Positions 23,306 to 33,045 of a stretch of 64,000 nt of DNA are shown piece by piece. The notes beneath the pieces are model-generated. The model was not told where the DNA came from, made no database searches, and saw only the letters and a list, made by a program, of their open reading frames with translations. The DNA is from Salinibacterium sp. (lineage in GTDB: Bacteria > Actinomycetota > Actinomycetes > Actinomycetales > Microbacteriaceae). The DNA lies in assembly GCA_019638845.1 (NCBI GenBank), contig JAHBSZ010000004.1:183990-247989 (forward strand), written 5' to 3'. Numbering within the stretch: the stretch's first letter is position 1; every line of letters begins with the position of its first letter. The position numbers were made by a program, and so were the translations under genes.

Positions 23306-26300
23306 ATGGATAGCTACCTACCCCACGTGGGCTACGTGCAGTTTCCCCGCCGCCCCGATGACCTCACCGCTGCAGTGTGTCCCGCGTGCTTCACTGCGCG
23401 CACCTTCGCCCTGTGCCCGACCTGCGGCCTTGACCTCGCGAATCCTGCGATCGCCGACTTGGATGCTGCGAGCACGGATGCCGCGGAATCCCTCGACCGC
23501 CGCCTCGAGCTGATCGGCCGAATCCGCTACGAGACCACTCTCGCCGCGCCCGCCGCCGCACCGCCGTCTTCTGCACCCCAGCCGGTGGCCGCCGCGGCCG
23601 CCGCGCCCACCACTGTCGCAGCACCGCCACGCCCCGCACCTGCCGCACCCGCCGCACCTGCCCGCCACCTCGGTGTGCAGGTGATCCTGCTCATCGTCGG
23701 CGTCTCCCTTCTCGCGGTTGGCGCGATCTTCTTCCTCGTCTACGCGTTCATCACCTTCGGTCTGGTGTGGCGTTCCGTGATCATCGGGGCGGTGACGGTT
23801 GCGGCATTCGTGGCGGCATCACTGTTGCGGCGGCGGAAGCTCTTCGCCACTTCGGAGGCGATCTCGGCGCTCGCGGTCGTGTTCGTGTATCTGGATGCGT
23901 TCGCGATCCGCGCCAACAACTTGTTCGACGCTCAGAACGTCGACGGGGTGCTCTACTGGGGATTCGCGCTGCTGATCGCGGCCGCAGGCTTCGCCGCGTG
24001 GCACCGCCTTTCGGGGCTGCGGTTGCCCAACGTTGTCGCGTTCACGTCGTTCGCGCCCGGACTCGCGCTGCTGGTCGGCGGAGCAAGCACCGCGTGGGAC
24101 GATGATGTCCGCGTGTTCGCTGGCCTTCTCGCGCTGGGAGCTGGTGGACTCGTTCACCCCCTTGCGCGCGGCAAGGTTGTCGAGCGTTCCCTCTCGCTCA
24201 CCATCGCCATCCTCGGCGTGATACTTGCCGGCGTCACCGCGCTCTTCGTGCAGCCACAGGTCGACTGGGCGCCGCTCGTCACGCTCGGGCTCGTCGTGCT
24301 GGTCACCGCCGCGCACGTCTGGGTGTTAGTCCGACTCGCGGTCGGCACCGTCTTCTCGATGATTCTGGCGTCTCTCGGCGCGCTGGTCGCTGCCGTGTCG
24401 GTATTGCCGGTTGCGGTGCGTCTCGATGACCGCATGTTCCTTGTGGCGGTCCCGATGGTGGTGGCCGCTCTCGTCGCTCTCGTGCTCGAGCTGGTCGCTC
24501 GCCGCACGTCATCGCGGGTGGCCGTTGTTGCCGCTTGGTCAGCGGCTGCGGTCGCTGGCGTGTTCGTTGCGTCAGTCACGATCGGGGCCCTCGGGCGAGC
24601 GCTCGTGGTCGCCGCGCTCGGTACCGAACGCTGGTCGGTTGGCGGCGGGCAGCCTCTTGACACAGAGCCCAGCTACGTGGCGGCGGCGGGCGCGCTCGCC
24701 GCAGTTGTTGGCATCGCGGCCGCGGCGTGGGCTCTCAGCGGCGTTCTCCGACGGCGCTACCTCATCGTCGTCGCGGCAGCCCTGGGGGTGGTGGTGCTCG
24801 CGGTTCCACTGCTCGGGCAACTGTGGCTCGCCGTACTGGCGTGGCTCGTGGTTGGCGCGATAGCAGTCGCGCTGCTGATCGTGGCCCGACGACTGTCGTG
24901 GGGTGCGGGCATCCGTATCGCGCTGCTCTGCACGGGCGTCAGCTCCCTCGCTCTCGCCTACTCATCGTCGTGGGCGAGCATCGACACCTGGTGGTTCGCG
25001 TCGGTCGGCACCGTCGCGCTGCTCGTGGTCGCGCGCGTCGCGACCACTCTGCTGGCGTTCCGAGCGGGGCTACTCGGCGTCGCCAGTGTTCTCGCGTTGG
25101 TGGCGATCGGGTCAGAGGGATGGCATGTCAACGAGCGATTCCAGGCCGGCGCCGGCGCTGGACTGGAGTCTGCGCACGCTGTCGGATTCCTTGCGATCGT
25201 GCTGGTGGGAGTGGCATTCCTGTTGGCCACCACACTCTCGGTGGTCGAGACGCGCGTGCTGTTCTGGATCTCCTTCGTGACGGCGCTGGTCACCGCTGCT
25301 GTCAGCGTGATCACGAACGCCGCAACCAGCGCGTTCGGTACCGCATTGCCCCTCGTGCTGCCGGAGTTCGCCACCAGCGTCGTGCTGGCGCTGCTCTTCA
25401 CTGCGGTGCTTGTGCCCTGGGCTGCCACTCGTCGTTTCGCCCCCGAACGTCTCGCGGCCTCACTCGCCCTTGCCCCCGCCGCGGCGTGGCTCGCCGACTC
25501 GCTGGTACGGATGCTCGCTCTGCCCGATCCCGCCCCCTGGATCGCACCAATCACGGCCGCCCTCATCGTGGCAGCGGTATCGCTCGTGGCGAAGGGTTCG
25601 CGGGTGGCGCGCGATATCGGCGTGGGGATCATCGTCGTTCCGGTCCTCATCCTGGCGCTCGCATCGAGCGCCGATCCGGCTTGGCTCGTCCTGCTGCTCA
25701 GCGGTGTCGCTGCACTTGTCGTCGCTACCTCACGCGATGGGCTGTTCTCCTCCACCTCACCGCGCAAGCACCTCGGCTGGGTGGCCCTAGCCCTCGCGTT
25801 CGGAGGGCTTACCTGGGCGATGGTCGATCGCGGGGTGCGCGACCTCGAGCCCTACGTGCTCCCCCTCACTGGCGCACTTCTGCTCATTGCCTTGCTCGCG
25901 TGGCGTGCACACCGCGAGAGCATCGCGCCCGCGTTCATCGCGCTCGGCGCGCTGGTGGTGTCGCTCATCCCGCTCGGCGTTGTGGGGGCCGATGGCCCCG
26001 TCACTCGCACTGTCATCGTTACGGGCGTGGCCGCGCTACTCCTGCTTGCGGGCACTTTTCTGCGGGGATCGATCTATCTCGATGTCGCCGCAGCAGCGGG
26101 AGCCGCCGGAGTGCTCGTGGCCGGATTCGCGCGACCCATCGCTCTCAGTCTGACGGGGCCAAGTACCGACACGAGTCTGGACTTCTGGGTCGCAGGATCC
26201 GTGTGCGTGGTGCTACTCGCGGCCGTCGCTCAGGCCGGGCGAGAGGGTGTTGCCCGCAAGGTTGCTGCACAAGCCGTGCTTGCGATCACCCTCGGGCTGG

Positions 26301-26935
26301 CAACGCTCGTCGAGGTTTCGGTGCTGCGCGACTCTAGCCTCGGCACGGTTCGAGCACTCGTTGTCGTGGCGGTGCTGGCGGGCATCCATGTCGTGGGAAT
26401 GCTTCTCGACCGTGCTCCGTTCACGCGTGTGATCGCGTGGATCTCACTCGGGCTAGCGTTGTTCGCGACCCTTGCCGGTTCGTTGGCTGGCGCTCTCGAT
26501 CCATTCGAGTGGGGAACGGTGCTGCTCGCGGTCGCTCTACTCTCGGTGGGTGCGGTGATGCTCCGTCGCCGTGCCGATGCGGGAAGCTGGCCGTGGTTGG
26601 CCCCCGGCCTACTTGTCGTGCTTGGGCCTTCGCTCATCGCAACCTTCAGCGACCAGCCGATTTGGCGCCTTGTGGGAATCGGTGTCGTTTGTGTGGCAGC
26701 GATCCTCGTGGGCGCGCTGGCAAAGCTGCAGGCGCCCCTCCTCATCGGTACCGTCGTCGTGCTCATCCACGCGATTCGCACGTTCGCGCCGCAACTCGTC
26801 GCCGTCTATCAACTCACCGAGTGGTGGGTGTGGGCCGTCGTCGGTGGTGCGATCATCATCTTCGTGGCCGTGACCTTCGAGCGACGGATGCGCGACCTCA
26901 CGTCGGTCGGGAGCCGCATCGCAGCACTCCGGTAG
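23306..26935 (+). CDS. Giant SCO7613-type multipass membrane protein
   Basis: 1209 residues. The N-terminus holds a zinc-ribbon-like CPAC...CPTC motif (residues about 24-43), then a helical segment and a Pro/Ala-rich linker (about 80-120). The rest, from about residue 125, is some 30 or more consecutive hydrophobic helices rich in Ala/Val/Leu. This matches the SCO7613 C-terminal domain membrane proteins of actinobacteria, whose function is unknown. Helices are separated by very short loops, often with single Arg or Asp residues. A stop 3 bp from the convergent response-regulator stop leaves no room for a separate terminator. Confidence 0.8.
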   Translation: MDSYLPHVGYVQFPRRPDDLTAAVCPACFTARTFALCPTCGLDLANPAIADLDAASTDAAESLDRRLELIGRIRYETTLAAPAAAPPSSAPQPVAAAAAAPTTVAAPPRPAPAAPAAPARHLGVQVILLIVGVSLLAVGAIFFLVYAFITFGLVWRSVIIGAVTVAAFVAASLLRRRKLFATSEAISALAVVFVYLDAFAIRANNLFDAQNVDGVLYWGFALLIAAAGFAAWHRLSGLRLPNVVAFTSFAPGLALLVGGASTAWDDDVRVFAGLLALGAGGLVHPLARGKVVERSLSLTIAILGVILAGVTALFVQPQVDWAPLVTLGLVVLVTAAHVWVLVRLAVGTVFSMILASLGALVAAVSVLPVAVRLDDRMFLVAVPMVVAALVALVLELVARRTSSRVAVVAAWSAAAVAGVFVASVTIGALGRALVVAALGTERWSVGGGQPLDTEPSYVAAAGALAAVVGIAAAAWALSGVLRRRYLIVVAAALGVVVLAVPLLGQLWLAVLAWLVVGAIAVALLIVARRLSWGAGIRIALLCTGVSSLALAYSSSWASIDTWWFASVGTVALLVVARVATTLLAFRAGLLGVASVLALVAIGSEGWHVNERFQAGAGAGLESAHAVGFLAIVLVGVAFLLATTLSVVETRVLFWISFVTALVTAAVSVITNAATSAFGTALPLVLPEFATSVVLALLFTAVLVPWAATRRFAPERLAASLALAPAAAWLADSLVRMLALPDPAPWIAPITAALIVAAVSLVAKGSRVARDIGVGIIVVPVLILALASSADPAWLVLLLSGVAALVVATSRDGLFSSTSPRKHLGWVALALAFGGLTWAMVDRGVRDLEPYVLPLTGALLLIALLAWRAHRESIAPAFIALGALVVSLIPLGVVGADGPVTRTVIVTGVAALLLLAGTFLRGSIYLDVAAAAGAAGVLVAGFARPIALSLTGPSTDTSLDFWVAGSVCVVLLAAVAQAGREGVARKVAAQAVLAITLGLATLVEVSVLRDSSLGTVRALVVVAVLAGIHVVGMLLDRAPFTRVIAWISLGLALFATLAGSLAGALDPFEWGTVLLAVALLSVGAVMLRRRADAGSWPWLAPGLLVVLGPSLIATFSDQPIWRLVGIGVVCVAAILVGALAKLQAPLLIGTVVVLIHAIRTFAPQLVAVYQLTEWWVWAVVGGAIIIFVAVTFERRMRDLTSVGSRIAALR

Positions 26936-26938
26936 TCG

Positions 26939-27586
26939 CTAACGCTGGAGCCAGGCCAGCACGGCGAGAACGCGACGGTGATCTGTGCCCGAATCGTCGA
27001 GCCCGAGTTTCTGGAAGATCGCGGTGACGTTCTTCTCGACAGCACCCACTCCGATGACGAGAGCCGCACCGATCGCGGCGTTGGTCCGACCTTCCGCCAT
27101 CAACGCGAGCACCTCGTGCTCCCGTGGGGTGAGAGTGGCGAGCGGATCGTTGCGGCGACCGATGAGCTGGGCAACAACTTCCGGGTCGAGCACCGTTCCC
27201 CCCGCCGCGATGCGTTCGATGGCATCGCTCAGGTCGGCGAGGGAGGCGACCCGATCTTTCAGGAGGTAGCCGATTCCGCCGCGCCCCGACGACAGGAGCT
27301 CCTGGGCGTAGGCGACCTCGACATACTGCGAGAGCAAGAGGATCCCCACCGTGGGAAGCAGTTCGCGGGCACGGATCGCCGCCCGAACACCCTCATCACG
27401 GAACGTCGGGGGCATCCGCACATCGAGCACGATGAGCTGCGGCTGCTGCCCCTCGAGATCGGCGAGCAGGGCATCCGCGTCACGGTAGGAGGCGAGTACC
27501 TCGACACCGGCCTCGGTGAGAACCCGGACGAGGCCTTCGCGCAGCAACACCGAATCATCGGCAACAACGACGCGAAGACCCAGCAC
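26939..27586 (-). CDS. LuxR/NarL family response regulator
   Basis: 215 residues: receiver domain with acidic pair Asp10-Asp11 and phosphoacceptor Asp55 (LIVLDVRMPP), and a C-terminal LuxR helix-turn-helix (LTPREHEVLALMAEGRTNAAIGAAL). The GTG at 27586 is 10 bp after the stop of the kinase gene, so the pair is cotranscribed. Phosphorylated by that kinase, it would bind DNA as a dimer. Targets are not evident; membrane-stress (LiaR/DesR-like) control is typical of this class. Confidence 0.93.
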   Translation of the reverse strand: MLGLRVVVADDSVLLREGLVRVLTEAGVEVLASYRDADALLADLEGQQPQLIVLDVRMPPTFRDEGVRAAIRARELLPTVGILLLSQYVEVAYAQELLSSGRGGIGYLLKDRVASLADLSDAIERIAAGGTVLDPEVVAQLIGRRNDPLATLTPREHEVLALMAEGRTNAAIGAALVIGVGAVEKNVTAIFQKLGLDDSGTDHRRVLAVLAWLQR

Positions 27587-27596
27587 GTCGTCCAGA

Positions 27597-28913
27597 CTAG
27601 GTCCCCGAGAAGGGCACGTGCGCACTGACGATGGTCGGGCCGCCCTCGGGGCTGTGGACCTCGAGAGTTCCACCAAGGCCCCGCAGTCGCTCTTCAAGTC
27701 CCGCAAGGCCGTGACCTTCGACGGCCGCAGCGCCACCGTGCCCGTCGTCGGTCACCACGATGTCCAGCCAGCCATCACGGAGCGACGCGCGGATCTCGAT
27801 GTCGGTGGCTTCCGAGTGTTTACCCGCGTTGACGAGTGCCTCTGAAGCGATGAAATAGGCGTTACGTTCCACTTCCTGGGGCAGTTCGAAACCCTCGGGC
27901 AATTCGTTGACGATGCGGGTTGGGATTGCACTGCGCACGGCCGCCGACTCGAGCGCGGCCACAAGACCTCTGTCGAGCAAGATCGGCGGAGCGAAGCCAC
28001 GCGACAATGCCCTCAGCTCCTCCAGCGCATCGCGAGACTGCTGCATCGCTTCGGCGATGAGACCGCGGGCTTTGTCCGGATCGGAGTCGAGTTGTCGCTC
28101 GGCGGCCGCGAGATCCATCTGGAGCCGCACGAGGCGCTGCTGCGGTCCGTCGTGGATGTCGCGCTCGAGCCGGCGCAACGAGTGACCCTCCGCGTTCTGG
28201 GCAGCACCGCGAGACGCTTCGAGCACGGTGACCTCGCGCTGGAGCGCATCCGACCGCCATGCACCCAACACACCCCGAGCGATGAACCAGTGCACGGTCA
28301 CGAGACCGCGGGTCACGAGGGGCAGGGTTGCCACGAAGACCAGTCCAACCGCGAGGGCAAGCAGGTTCTCGACGAGCCGCGGGTTCGCGATGTTGGGCCA
28401 CAGCCACTGAGAGAGCACGAAGTCGGAGGAATCAGCAGGAAAGTACAGATCCCAGAACCAATGGCTGATGCCACCGAACCCGACAGCCAACCAGACAACG
28501 GTGAGCGTCCACGTGACGGTCTGCACGATGAAGTCGATGATCATGACATGCAACAGGTACAGCCAGTAGTGCCCATTGCCGAGCACGGCACGGAGCCACC
28601 CGAAGAATCCGGTGCGAGCGCGGGCGTCCTGCCATTCGGGTCGTGCGATCGCTGGCCTGCCCGACAACTCGAGCAGCGTGAGATCCACGGTGCCGAATCC
28701 ACGCGCGATATAGAGGCAGGCGATGATCAGGATGACCCCGATGAAAAATGTCACGATCGTGCCGAGCCCGGCGGAGAACAGTCCAATGGTCAGGCCGAAC
28801 CCGACCACCGATACCGGAAACGCGATGATGAGGTAGAACAGCTCGCGCGGCACCGTGCGCCACAAGCCAAGGTAGCCGCCGTTGCGGAGGGTGGGGGTGA
28901 TCTCAGTGGTCAT
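27597..28913 (-). CDS. Sensor histidine kinase, HisKA_3 type
   Basis: 438 residues. The N-terminal half has four to six membrane helices in a sensor region (about residues 15-215), then HisKA_3 with phosphoacceptor His254 in ERDIHDGPQQRLV, and a HATPase domain with DDGHGG and GHGLAGLEERL. No extracellular ligand domain of note, suggesting it senses the membrane itself (DesK/LiaS-like). ATG 28913 begins MTTEITP; an in-frame start 7 codons upstream is less likely. Cotranscribed with the response regulator. Confidence 0.92.
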   Translation of the reverse strand: MTTEITPTLRNGGYLGLWRTVPRELFYLIIAFPVSVVGFGLTIGLFSAGLGTIVTFFIGVILIIACLYIARGFGTVDLTLLELSGRPAIARPEWQDARARTGFFGWLRAVLGNGHYWLYLLHVMIIDFIVQTVTWTLTVVWLAVGFGGISHWFWDLYFPADSSDFVLSQWLWPNIANPRLVENLLALAVGLVFVATLPLVTRGLVTVHWFIARGVLGAWRSDALQREVTVLEASRGAAQNAEGHSLRRLERDIHDGPQQRLVRLQMDLAAAERQLDSDPDKARGLIAEAMQQSRDALEELRALSRGFAPPILLDRGLVAALESAAVRSAIPTRIVNELPEGFELPQEVERNAYFIASEALVNAGKHSEATDIEIRASLRDGWLDIVVTDDGHGGAAAVEGHGLAGLEERLRGLGGTLEVHSPEGGPTIVSAHVPFSGT

Positions 28914-28997
28914 GGAGCCAGTCTCACGGCCCACACACTACCGCCCCATCCGGCAAGCTCACGAGATGCTGCGGGGGCTAACCCCACCGGTGTTCGG

Positions 28998-29025
28998 TTG
29001 CGGAATTTTCGGACGTAGCTAGCGT
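28998..29025 (+). promoter_or_regulatory. Putative dps promoter
   Basis: TTGCGG (28998-29003), a 16-bp spacer and TAGCGT (29020-29025) precede the dps ribosome-binding site. Confidence 0.45.
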
Positions 29026-29054
29026 TGACTACAGCAGATCGAAGGAGTCACACA

Positions 29055-29543
29055 ATGACCGAAATCACCGCAGTTTCGCAAACGTCAGCCGACCCGGATG
29101 TCACTTCGGGCGTCGCGCAGTTCTTGGCGCCGGTAGTCACCGACCTCACCGCGCTCTCCGTTGACGGCAAGCAGGCACATTGGCATGTGCGCGGCCCGAA
29201 CTTTCAGGCAGTACACGAGCTTCTTGACCTCGTCGTCACCAACGCCCGCACCTTCGCCGACACCGCCGCTGAGCGTGTCGTCGCGCTGGGCCTGCCCCTC
29301 GATGCGCGCATCCAAACCGTTGGGTCGAAGGCCACAACCCCCAAGATGTCTGCGGGCTTCCAGCAGGCCGACGTTGTCATCGGGCAGGTTATCGCCGCGA
29401 TCGACGCGACCCTCGTGACCGTGCGCACGGCGATCGATGAGCTCGCCGACCTCGACCCCGTAAGCCAAGACGTCGCCATCGAGATCGCGCGCGGTCTCGA
29501 GAAAGACCGCTGGTTCCTGTTCGCGCACGTCGCGACAAAGTAG
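29055..29543 (+). CDS. dps: Dps family DNA-protection / iron-storage protein
   Basis: 162-residue ferritin-like helical bundle. The inter-subunit ferroxidase ligands are present: KQAHWHVRGPNF (His) and DTAAERVVALG (Asp and Glu). Twelve subunits form a shell that oxidises Fe2+ with peroxide and can coat DNA in stationary phase or under oxidative stress. GAAGGAG 8 nt before ATG 29055 sets the start rather than an in-frame codon at 29025. It is convergent with the amidohydrolase gene. Confidence 0.95.
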   Translation: MTEITAVSQTSADPDVTSGVAQFLAPVVTDLTALSVDGKQAHWHVRGPNFQAVHELLDLVVTNARTFADTAAERVVALGLPLDARIQTVGSKATTPKMSAGFQQADVVIGQVIAAIDATLVTVRTAIDELADLDPVSQDVAIEIARGLEKDRWFLFAHVATK

Positions 29544-29565
29544 TTCGCGCCAGCCTTCGACGGGC

Positions 29566-30960
29566 TCAGTCGGCTCGGTACGTGTAGCGGCCGCCGAGAA
29601 GGGTGGCCACTACGGGCATGTGTCGCAGCTCATCACCACTCGCCGCAAGTGGGTCTCGTTCGGTGATCACGAGATCGGCGATCTGCCCCACCTCGACCGT
29701 CGTCCTGGTCGACGCGGCGAGCGCTTCCGCGTTCGAGATGCGTTGTTCCGGATGCCACGGCGCCCGTCCGTCGCGCTCACGACTGACGGCCGCCGAGATG
29801 CCGATCCACGGGTCGAGCGGCGAGACCGGAGCATCCGATCCGAATAGCAGGGTTGCTCCGGCATCGAGCAAGCTTCGGAACGGGTACAGCCGCGCGGTTC
29901 TGCCCGCCCAGTACTTCTCCGACACGTCGCGGTCATCCATTGCGTGCTCCGGTTGCACGCTCACTTCCACCCCCAGTTCGGCAAACCGAGGGTAATCGCT
30001 CTCGGCGAGAAGTTGGGCGTGTTCGATGCGCCCACCGATGCCGAGGTGTTCGAAGGCGTCGAGTGCGAGTGTGTTGGCCTGATCGCCGATCGCGTGAACC
30101 GTGGGGACGATTCCGGCCTCGGACGCGCGGTTCATGAGCGGCACGAGTTTCTCCGTGGGGACGGTGAGCATGCCGTGCGTGCCGTCCTCGTAGGGCTCCC
30201 AGGTGTACGCGGTTCGGGTGTTGAGCGATCCGTCCGACAGCACCTTGTAGCGCCCCATCGTGAGGAGCGGACCTAGGGCTTGGCCAGTGTGCAGGTTCTC
30301 AGCAAGTGCACGTTCGAGATCTTGGCTGTACACGCCGATCTCGACTCGAAGGCTGTCATGCCCGGCGGCGATACGCCGTTGCCAGACATCGAGGTTCCAG
30401 GCCATTTCAAGGTCGACAATCCCGACCACTCCGCGCGCGGCTGCAGCGATCGCCGCGGTGCGCGCCCACTCGTCCACGATGTCGTCGGGCATGGTCGCGA
30501 GATGCTCGTGCACGCGGAAGGCGTCATCCTCCTGAAGCAGACCGGTCGGATGATCGCCGTGACCGTAGCGCTCCAAGGCTGCCGTGTTGAGCCACACGGA
30601 ATGCAGATCTGCCGACACGAGCACAGCAGGCACGGCACCGGTCGTCGCGTCAAGAAGCGCGCGGGAGGGGGCATCCGGCCACAGCCCGTCGCGGAAGTTC
30701 GCCCCGATGATGAGCTGCCCATCAGCGCCAGCAACGAGCTGCGCGGCTTCGGCTGCAGATCCGGCCCCTGAAAGGTCGATGCGCTGAGACGTGAGAGTCC
30801 ATTGCGTGAAATGCACGTGAAAGTCCCACAGACCCGGCGACACCCAGCGGCCAGCGAACGAGTCTCCCGAGCCGAGCGCCGGCCCGATCTCGACAATGAC
30901 GCCCTCGTCGATCCGGAGATCGACAATTCGATCACCAAGGCGCAGATCAGTGAGGAGCAT
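29566..30960 (-). CDS. Amidohydrolase family protein (YtcJ-like)
   Basis: 464-residue metal-dependent hydrolase. The first metal motif is reduced to DFHVHF; further motifs are VHAIGDQANTLALDAF, RIEHAQLL and FGSDAPVSPLDPW, which define the amidohydrolase_3/YtcJ group acting on formamides or related amides. Overlaps the 3' end of the PaiB gene. Two ATGs (30966, 30960) are available; AGGG is better spaced for 30960. Last gene of a five-gene operon. Substrate unknown. Confidence 0.85.
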   Translation of the reverse strand: MLLTDLRLGDRIVDLRIDEGVIVEIGPALGSGDSFAGRWVSPGLWDFHVHFTQWTLTSQRIDLSGAGSAAEAAQLVAGADGQLIIGANFRDGLWPDAPSRALLDATTGAVPAVLVSADLHSVWLNTAALERYGHGDHPTGLLQEDDAFRVHEHLATMPDDIVDEWARTAAIAAAARGVVGIVDLEMAWNLDVWQRRIAAGHDSLRVEIGVYSQDLERALAENLHTGQALGPLLTMGRYKVLSDGSLNTRTAYTWEPYEDGTHGMLTVPTEKLVPLMNRASEAGIVPTVHAIGDQANTLALDAFEHLGIGGRIEHAQLLAESDYPRFAELGVEVSVQPEHAMDDRDVSEKYWAGRTARLYPFRSLLDAGATLLFGSDAPVSPLDPWIGISAAVSRERDGRAPWHPEQRISNAEALAASTRTTVEVGQIADLVITERDPLAASGDELRHMPVVATLLGGRYTYRAD

Positions 30961-31579
30961 GGCCATGAACCCTGCGCATCTCGCGTGCCAGGTCGGGGTT
31001 CGAATACTGTTCGCCCGCTTGCAACTCGTCAATAATGCGATCAACGACCTCGGGGGTCTTGTTCTGACTCAGTTTGGCTCGCGCATCGAAGTGTGACACC
31101 ACGATCCGTAGGCCCACAGTGCCCTGTGCGATGCGCCGAGCTGCCTGCTCATCGATGTCGAGAGTGATGGGTGCGGGCATCCGGTCTTCGAAGTGGTCGA
31201 CCAGCCTGTCGAGCACCTCGAAATTATCTGCCTCAGACAGAAGCTGCGGCACGCCGTAGAGATGGGCGGTGACATGGTTCCAGGTCGGAATGAATCCCGA
31301 CTTCTCGTCGTGATACCAGCCGGGCGAGATGTAGCCGTGTGGGCCCTGGATGATCACGAGCACTTCGTGTTCCCCCAACTCGTGCAGCTGCTCGTCGGGT
31401 CGCCCGACGTGGCTGACGATGCTGATCGTGTCGTCGGCGGTCTCTTCGAGGATCACCGGATAGTGCGACGCAACGAGGCCGTTCGACGTATTCGAGACGA
31501 TCGTCGCCCACGGGTTCTCCCGAACCAGTCGCTTGACCTCCTCCGGATCGGTCATGAGGAAGCTAGGGGTGTGTCTCAT
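30947..31579 (-). CDS. PaiB-like FMN-binding negative regulator
   Basis: 210-residue split-barrel flavin-binding protein. SNTSNGLVASHYPVIL, HVGRPDEQ, GPHGYISPGWY and PTWNHVTAHLYG are the hallmarks of PF04299 (PaiB of Bacillus, reported as a negative regulator of sporulation and protease genes; other members resemble pyridoxamine-phosphate oxidase fold flavoproteins). ATG overlaps the nei stop as ATGA. Whether this protein binds DNA is doubtful; a flavin- or haem-related role is possible. Confidence 0.87.
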   Translation of the reverse strand: MRHTPSFLMTDPEEVKRLVRENPWATIVSNTSNGLVASHYPVILEETADDTISIVSHVGRPDEQLHELGEHEVLVIIQGPHGYISPGWYHDEKSGFIPTWNHVTAHLYGVPQLLSEADNFEVLDRLVDHFEDRMPAPITLDIDEQAARRIAQGTVGLRIVVSHFDARAKLSQNKTPEVVDRIIDELQAGEQYSNPDLAREMRRVHGHAPH

Positions 31580-32544
31580 GCTTGATCCTTCGGACAGTAG
31601 TAGAGCTTTCGGCCACCGATCTCTTCAAGGACGATCGGGGTTCCACACACTCGGCACGGCTCGCCTGCGCGGTGATACACCCAGTGCCGGTCGGCCCGGC
31701 TCGCCATCGCGCCGTCGTACGCTTCGGGGCTGAGACCGTCCATCGTCATCATCTGGCCGGTCTCTACTCCGATCCTCAGGAGCTTCGTCCAGTCCTTCCA
31801 CAGCGCGCGAACTGTCGTCTCAGACAACTCGCGACCGGGAGTGTGCGGGTTCAGTCGGGCCCGGAACAGCAGTTCTGCGCGATAAACATTGCCGATCCCA
31901 GCGACTACCGACTGGTCCATCAGCAGCAGGCAAATCGGTGTGGGTTTGCGCAACACTGTCGCAACGAAACGATCTTCCGCGGCCTTCCCCGGGTCGAGGA
32001 TCGGGTCAGGGCCGAGCTTGTCGATGGCGATCTGCACCTCTTCCGGGAGCAAGATGTCGCACGCCGTCGGCCCGCGAAGGTCTGCGCAGGTCGCATCTGT
32101 CAGTAGTCGCACCCGCACTGCGCCGATGGGCGGTGGCGGAAAAGTGTCGAGCGTTCCCTCCACCTCCTGCTCAGCCATCCGCAGACGCGTGCGGCGCGGG
32201 GCACCAATGCTCGCGAGCGAATCCTCATGGGCTCCGACGACCGTACCCCTCTGGTTGGTCTGACCCATGCGTCCATTCGATGACGCCATCGTCGCATCTG
32301 CGGTGATGTCTCCCGCGAAATCCCATGCGCCATAGATGCCGAGGTGCACGCGCAGCCACAGGTGATTGTCGAACTCAAGAAACATCTGTTTGCCGACAGC
32401 CTTGGCCGCGGTCATCACGTGACCGTCGATGCGCTGAGCCCCGGCCGCGAATCTGCCCTGCGGTGAGGATGCCGCAACCTGATGTCCCACGAAATGCAGG
32501 GCGAACTGGCGCGCGATGCGATGAACCGAATGCCCCTCGGGCAT
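31576..32544 (-). CDS. Fpg/Nei family DNA glycosylase
   Basis: 322-residue base-excision enzyme: N-terminal MPEGH with catalytic Pro2-Glu3, H2TH segment QSVVAGIGNVYRAE, and a C-terminal zinc-finger region EPCRVCGTPI...YYCPKDQA. Only three of the four expected Cys are present: the last CxxC reads CPKD. It would remove oxidised pyrimidines or other lesions and cut the strand by beta/delta elimination. The gene sits 2 bp after rpiB, an arrangement shared by other actinobacteria. Nei2-like by context, but the subfamily is not certain. Confidence 0.9.
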   Translation of the reverse strand: MPEGHSVHRIARQFALHFVGHQVAASSPQGRFAAGAQRIDGHVMTAAKAVGKQMFLEFDNHLWLRVHLGIYGAWDFAGDITADATMASSNGRMGQTNQRGTVVGAHEDSLASIGAPRRTRLRMAEQEVEGTLDTFPPPPIGAVRVRLLTDATCADLRGPTACDILLPEEVQIAIDKLGPDPILDPGKAAEDRFVATVLRKPTPICLLLMDQSVVAGIGNVYRAELLFRARLNPHTPGRELSETTVRALWKDWTKLLRIGVETGQMMTMDGLSPEAYDGAMASRADRHWVYHRAGEPCRVCGTPIVLEEIGGRKLYYCPKDQA

Positions 32545-32546
32545 GG

Positions 32547-33035
32547 CTAGGCGTCGATCTCGTGGCCCGCGATCAGGCCGGTGGACTCGAACTCGGCGAG
32601 TTGCGCGATGCGGCGCGCATGACGCTCTTCGCCAGAGAAGGGTTCGGCGATGAACACGTCGATGAAGTGTTTGGCCTCCTCCACCGTGTGCTGGCGCGCA
32701 CCGATGGAAATGAGATTCGCGTCGTTGTGCTGGCGCGCAAGCAGTGCAGTGGACTCGTTCCAGACGAGGGCAGCGCGCGCGCCCCTCACTTTATTGGCCG
32801 CGATCTGCTCGCCGTTGCCGGAACCACCGAAGACGATGCCGAGACACTCGATGCCCGCGGTCTGGTCCGCGACGACGGCGAGGGCCGCATTGATGCAGAA
32901 ACTCGGGTAGTCGTCAAGCGCGTCATAGGTTGTGGGCCCGTGATCGATGACCTCGTGGCCGGCCGCGCGCAGGTGCCGCTGGAGATCTTCGCTGAACTCA
33001 AGGCCGGCATGGTCAGTCGCGATATGGATGCGCAT
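32547..33035 (-). CDS. rpiB: Ribose-5-phosphate isomerase B
   Basis: 162-residue RpiB/LacAB fold enzyme interconverting ribose-5-phosphate and ribulose-5-phosphate. HIATDHAGLEFSEDL supplies the phosphate-binding and active-site His/Asp region, and GIVFGGSGNGEQIAANKVRGARAAL the anion-binding loop; actinobacterial RpiB commonly uses Glu in place of the Cys base, seen here in GNGE. The long frame to 33215 is not real: ATG 33035 starts the conserved MRIHIATDH. It precedes nei by 2 bp. Confidence 0.95.
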   Translation of the reverse strand: MRIHIATDHAGLEFSEDLQRHLRAAGHEVIDHGPTTYDALDDYPSFCINAALAVVADQTAGIECLGIVFGGSGNGEQIAANKVRGARAALVWNESTALLARQHNDANLISIGARQHTVEEAKHFIDVFIAEPFSGEERHARRIAQLAEFESTGLIAGHEIDA

Positions 33036-33045
33036 GGAGCCAAGT

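Noticed and set aside
24727-26337. 536-residue plus-strand frame inside the giant membrane protein
   Set aside because: Arg-rich frame-shifted reading of the same gene, whose true frame gives continuous membrane helices.
30947-31044. Longer amidohydrolase N-terminus from 31044
   Set aside because: It lies inside the PaiB gene, and residues before MLLTD match nothing in the family.
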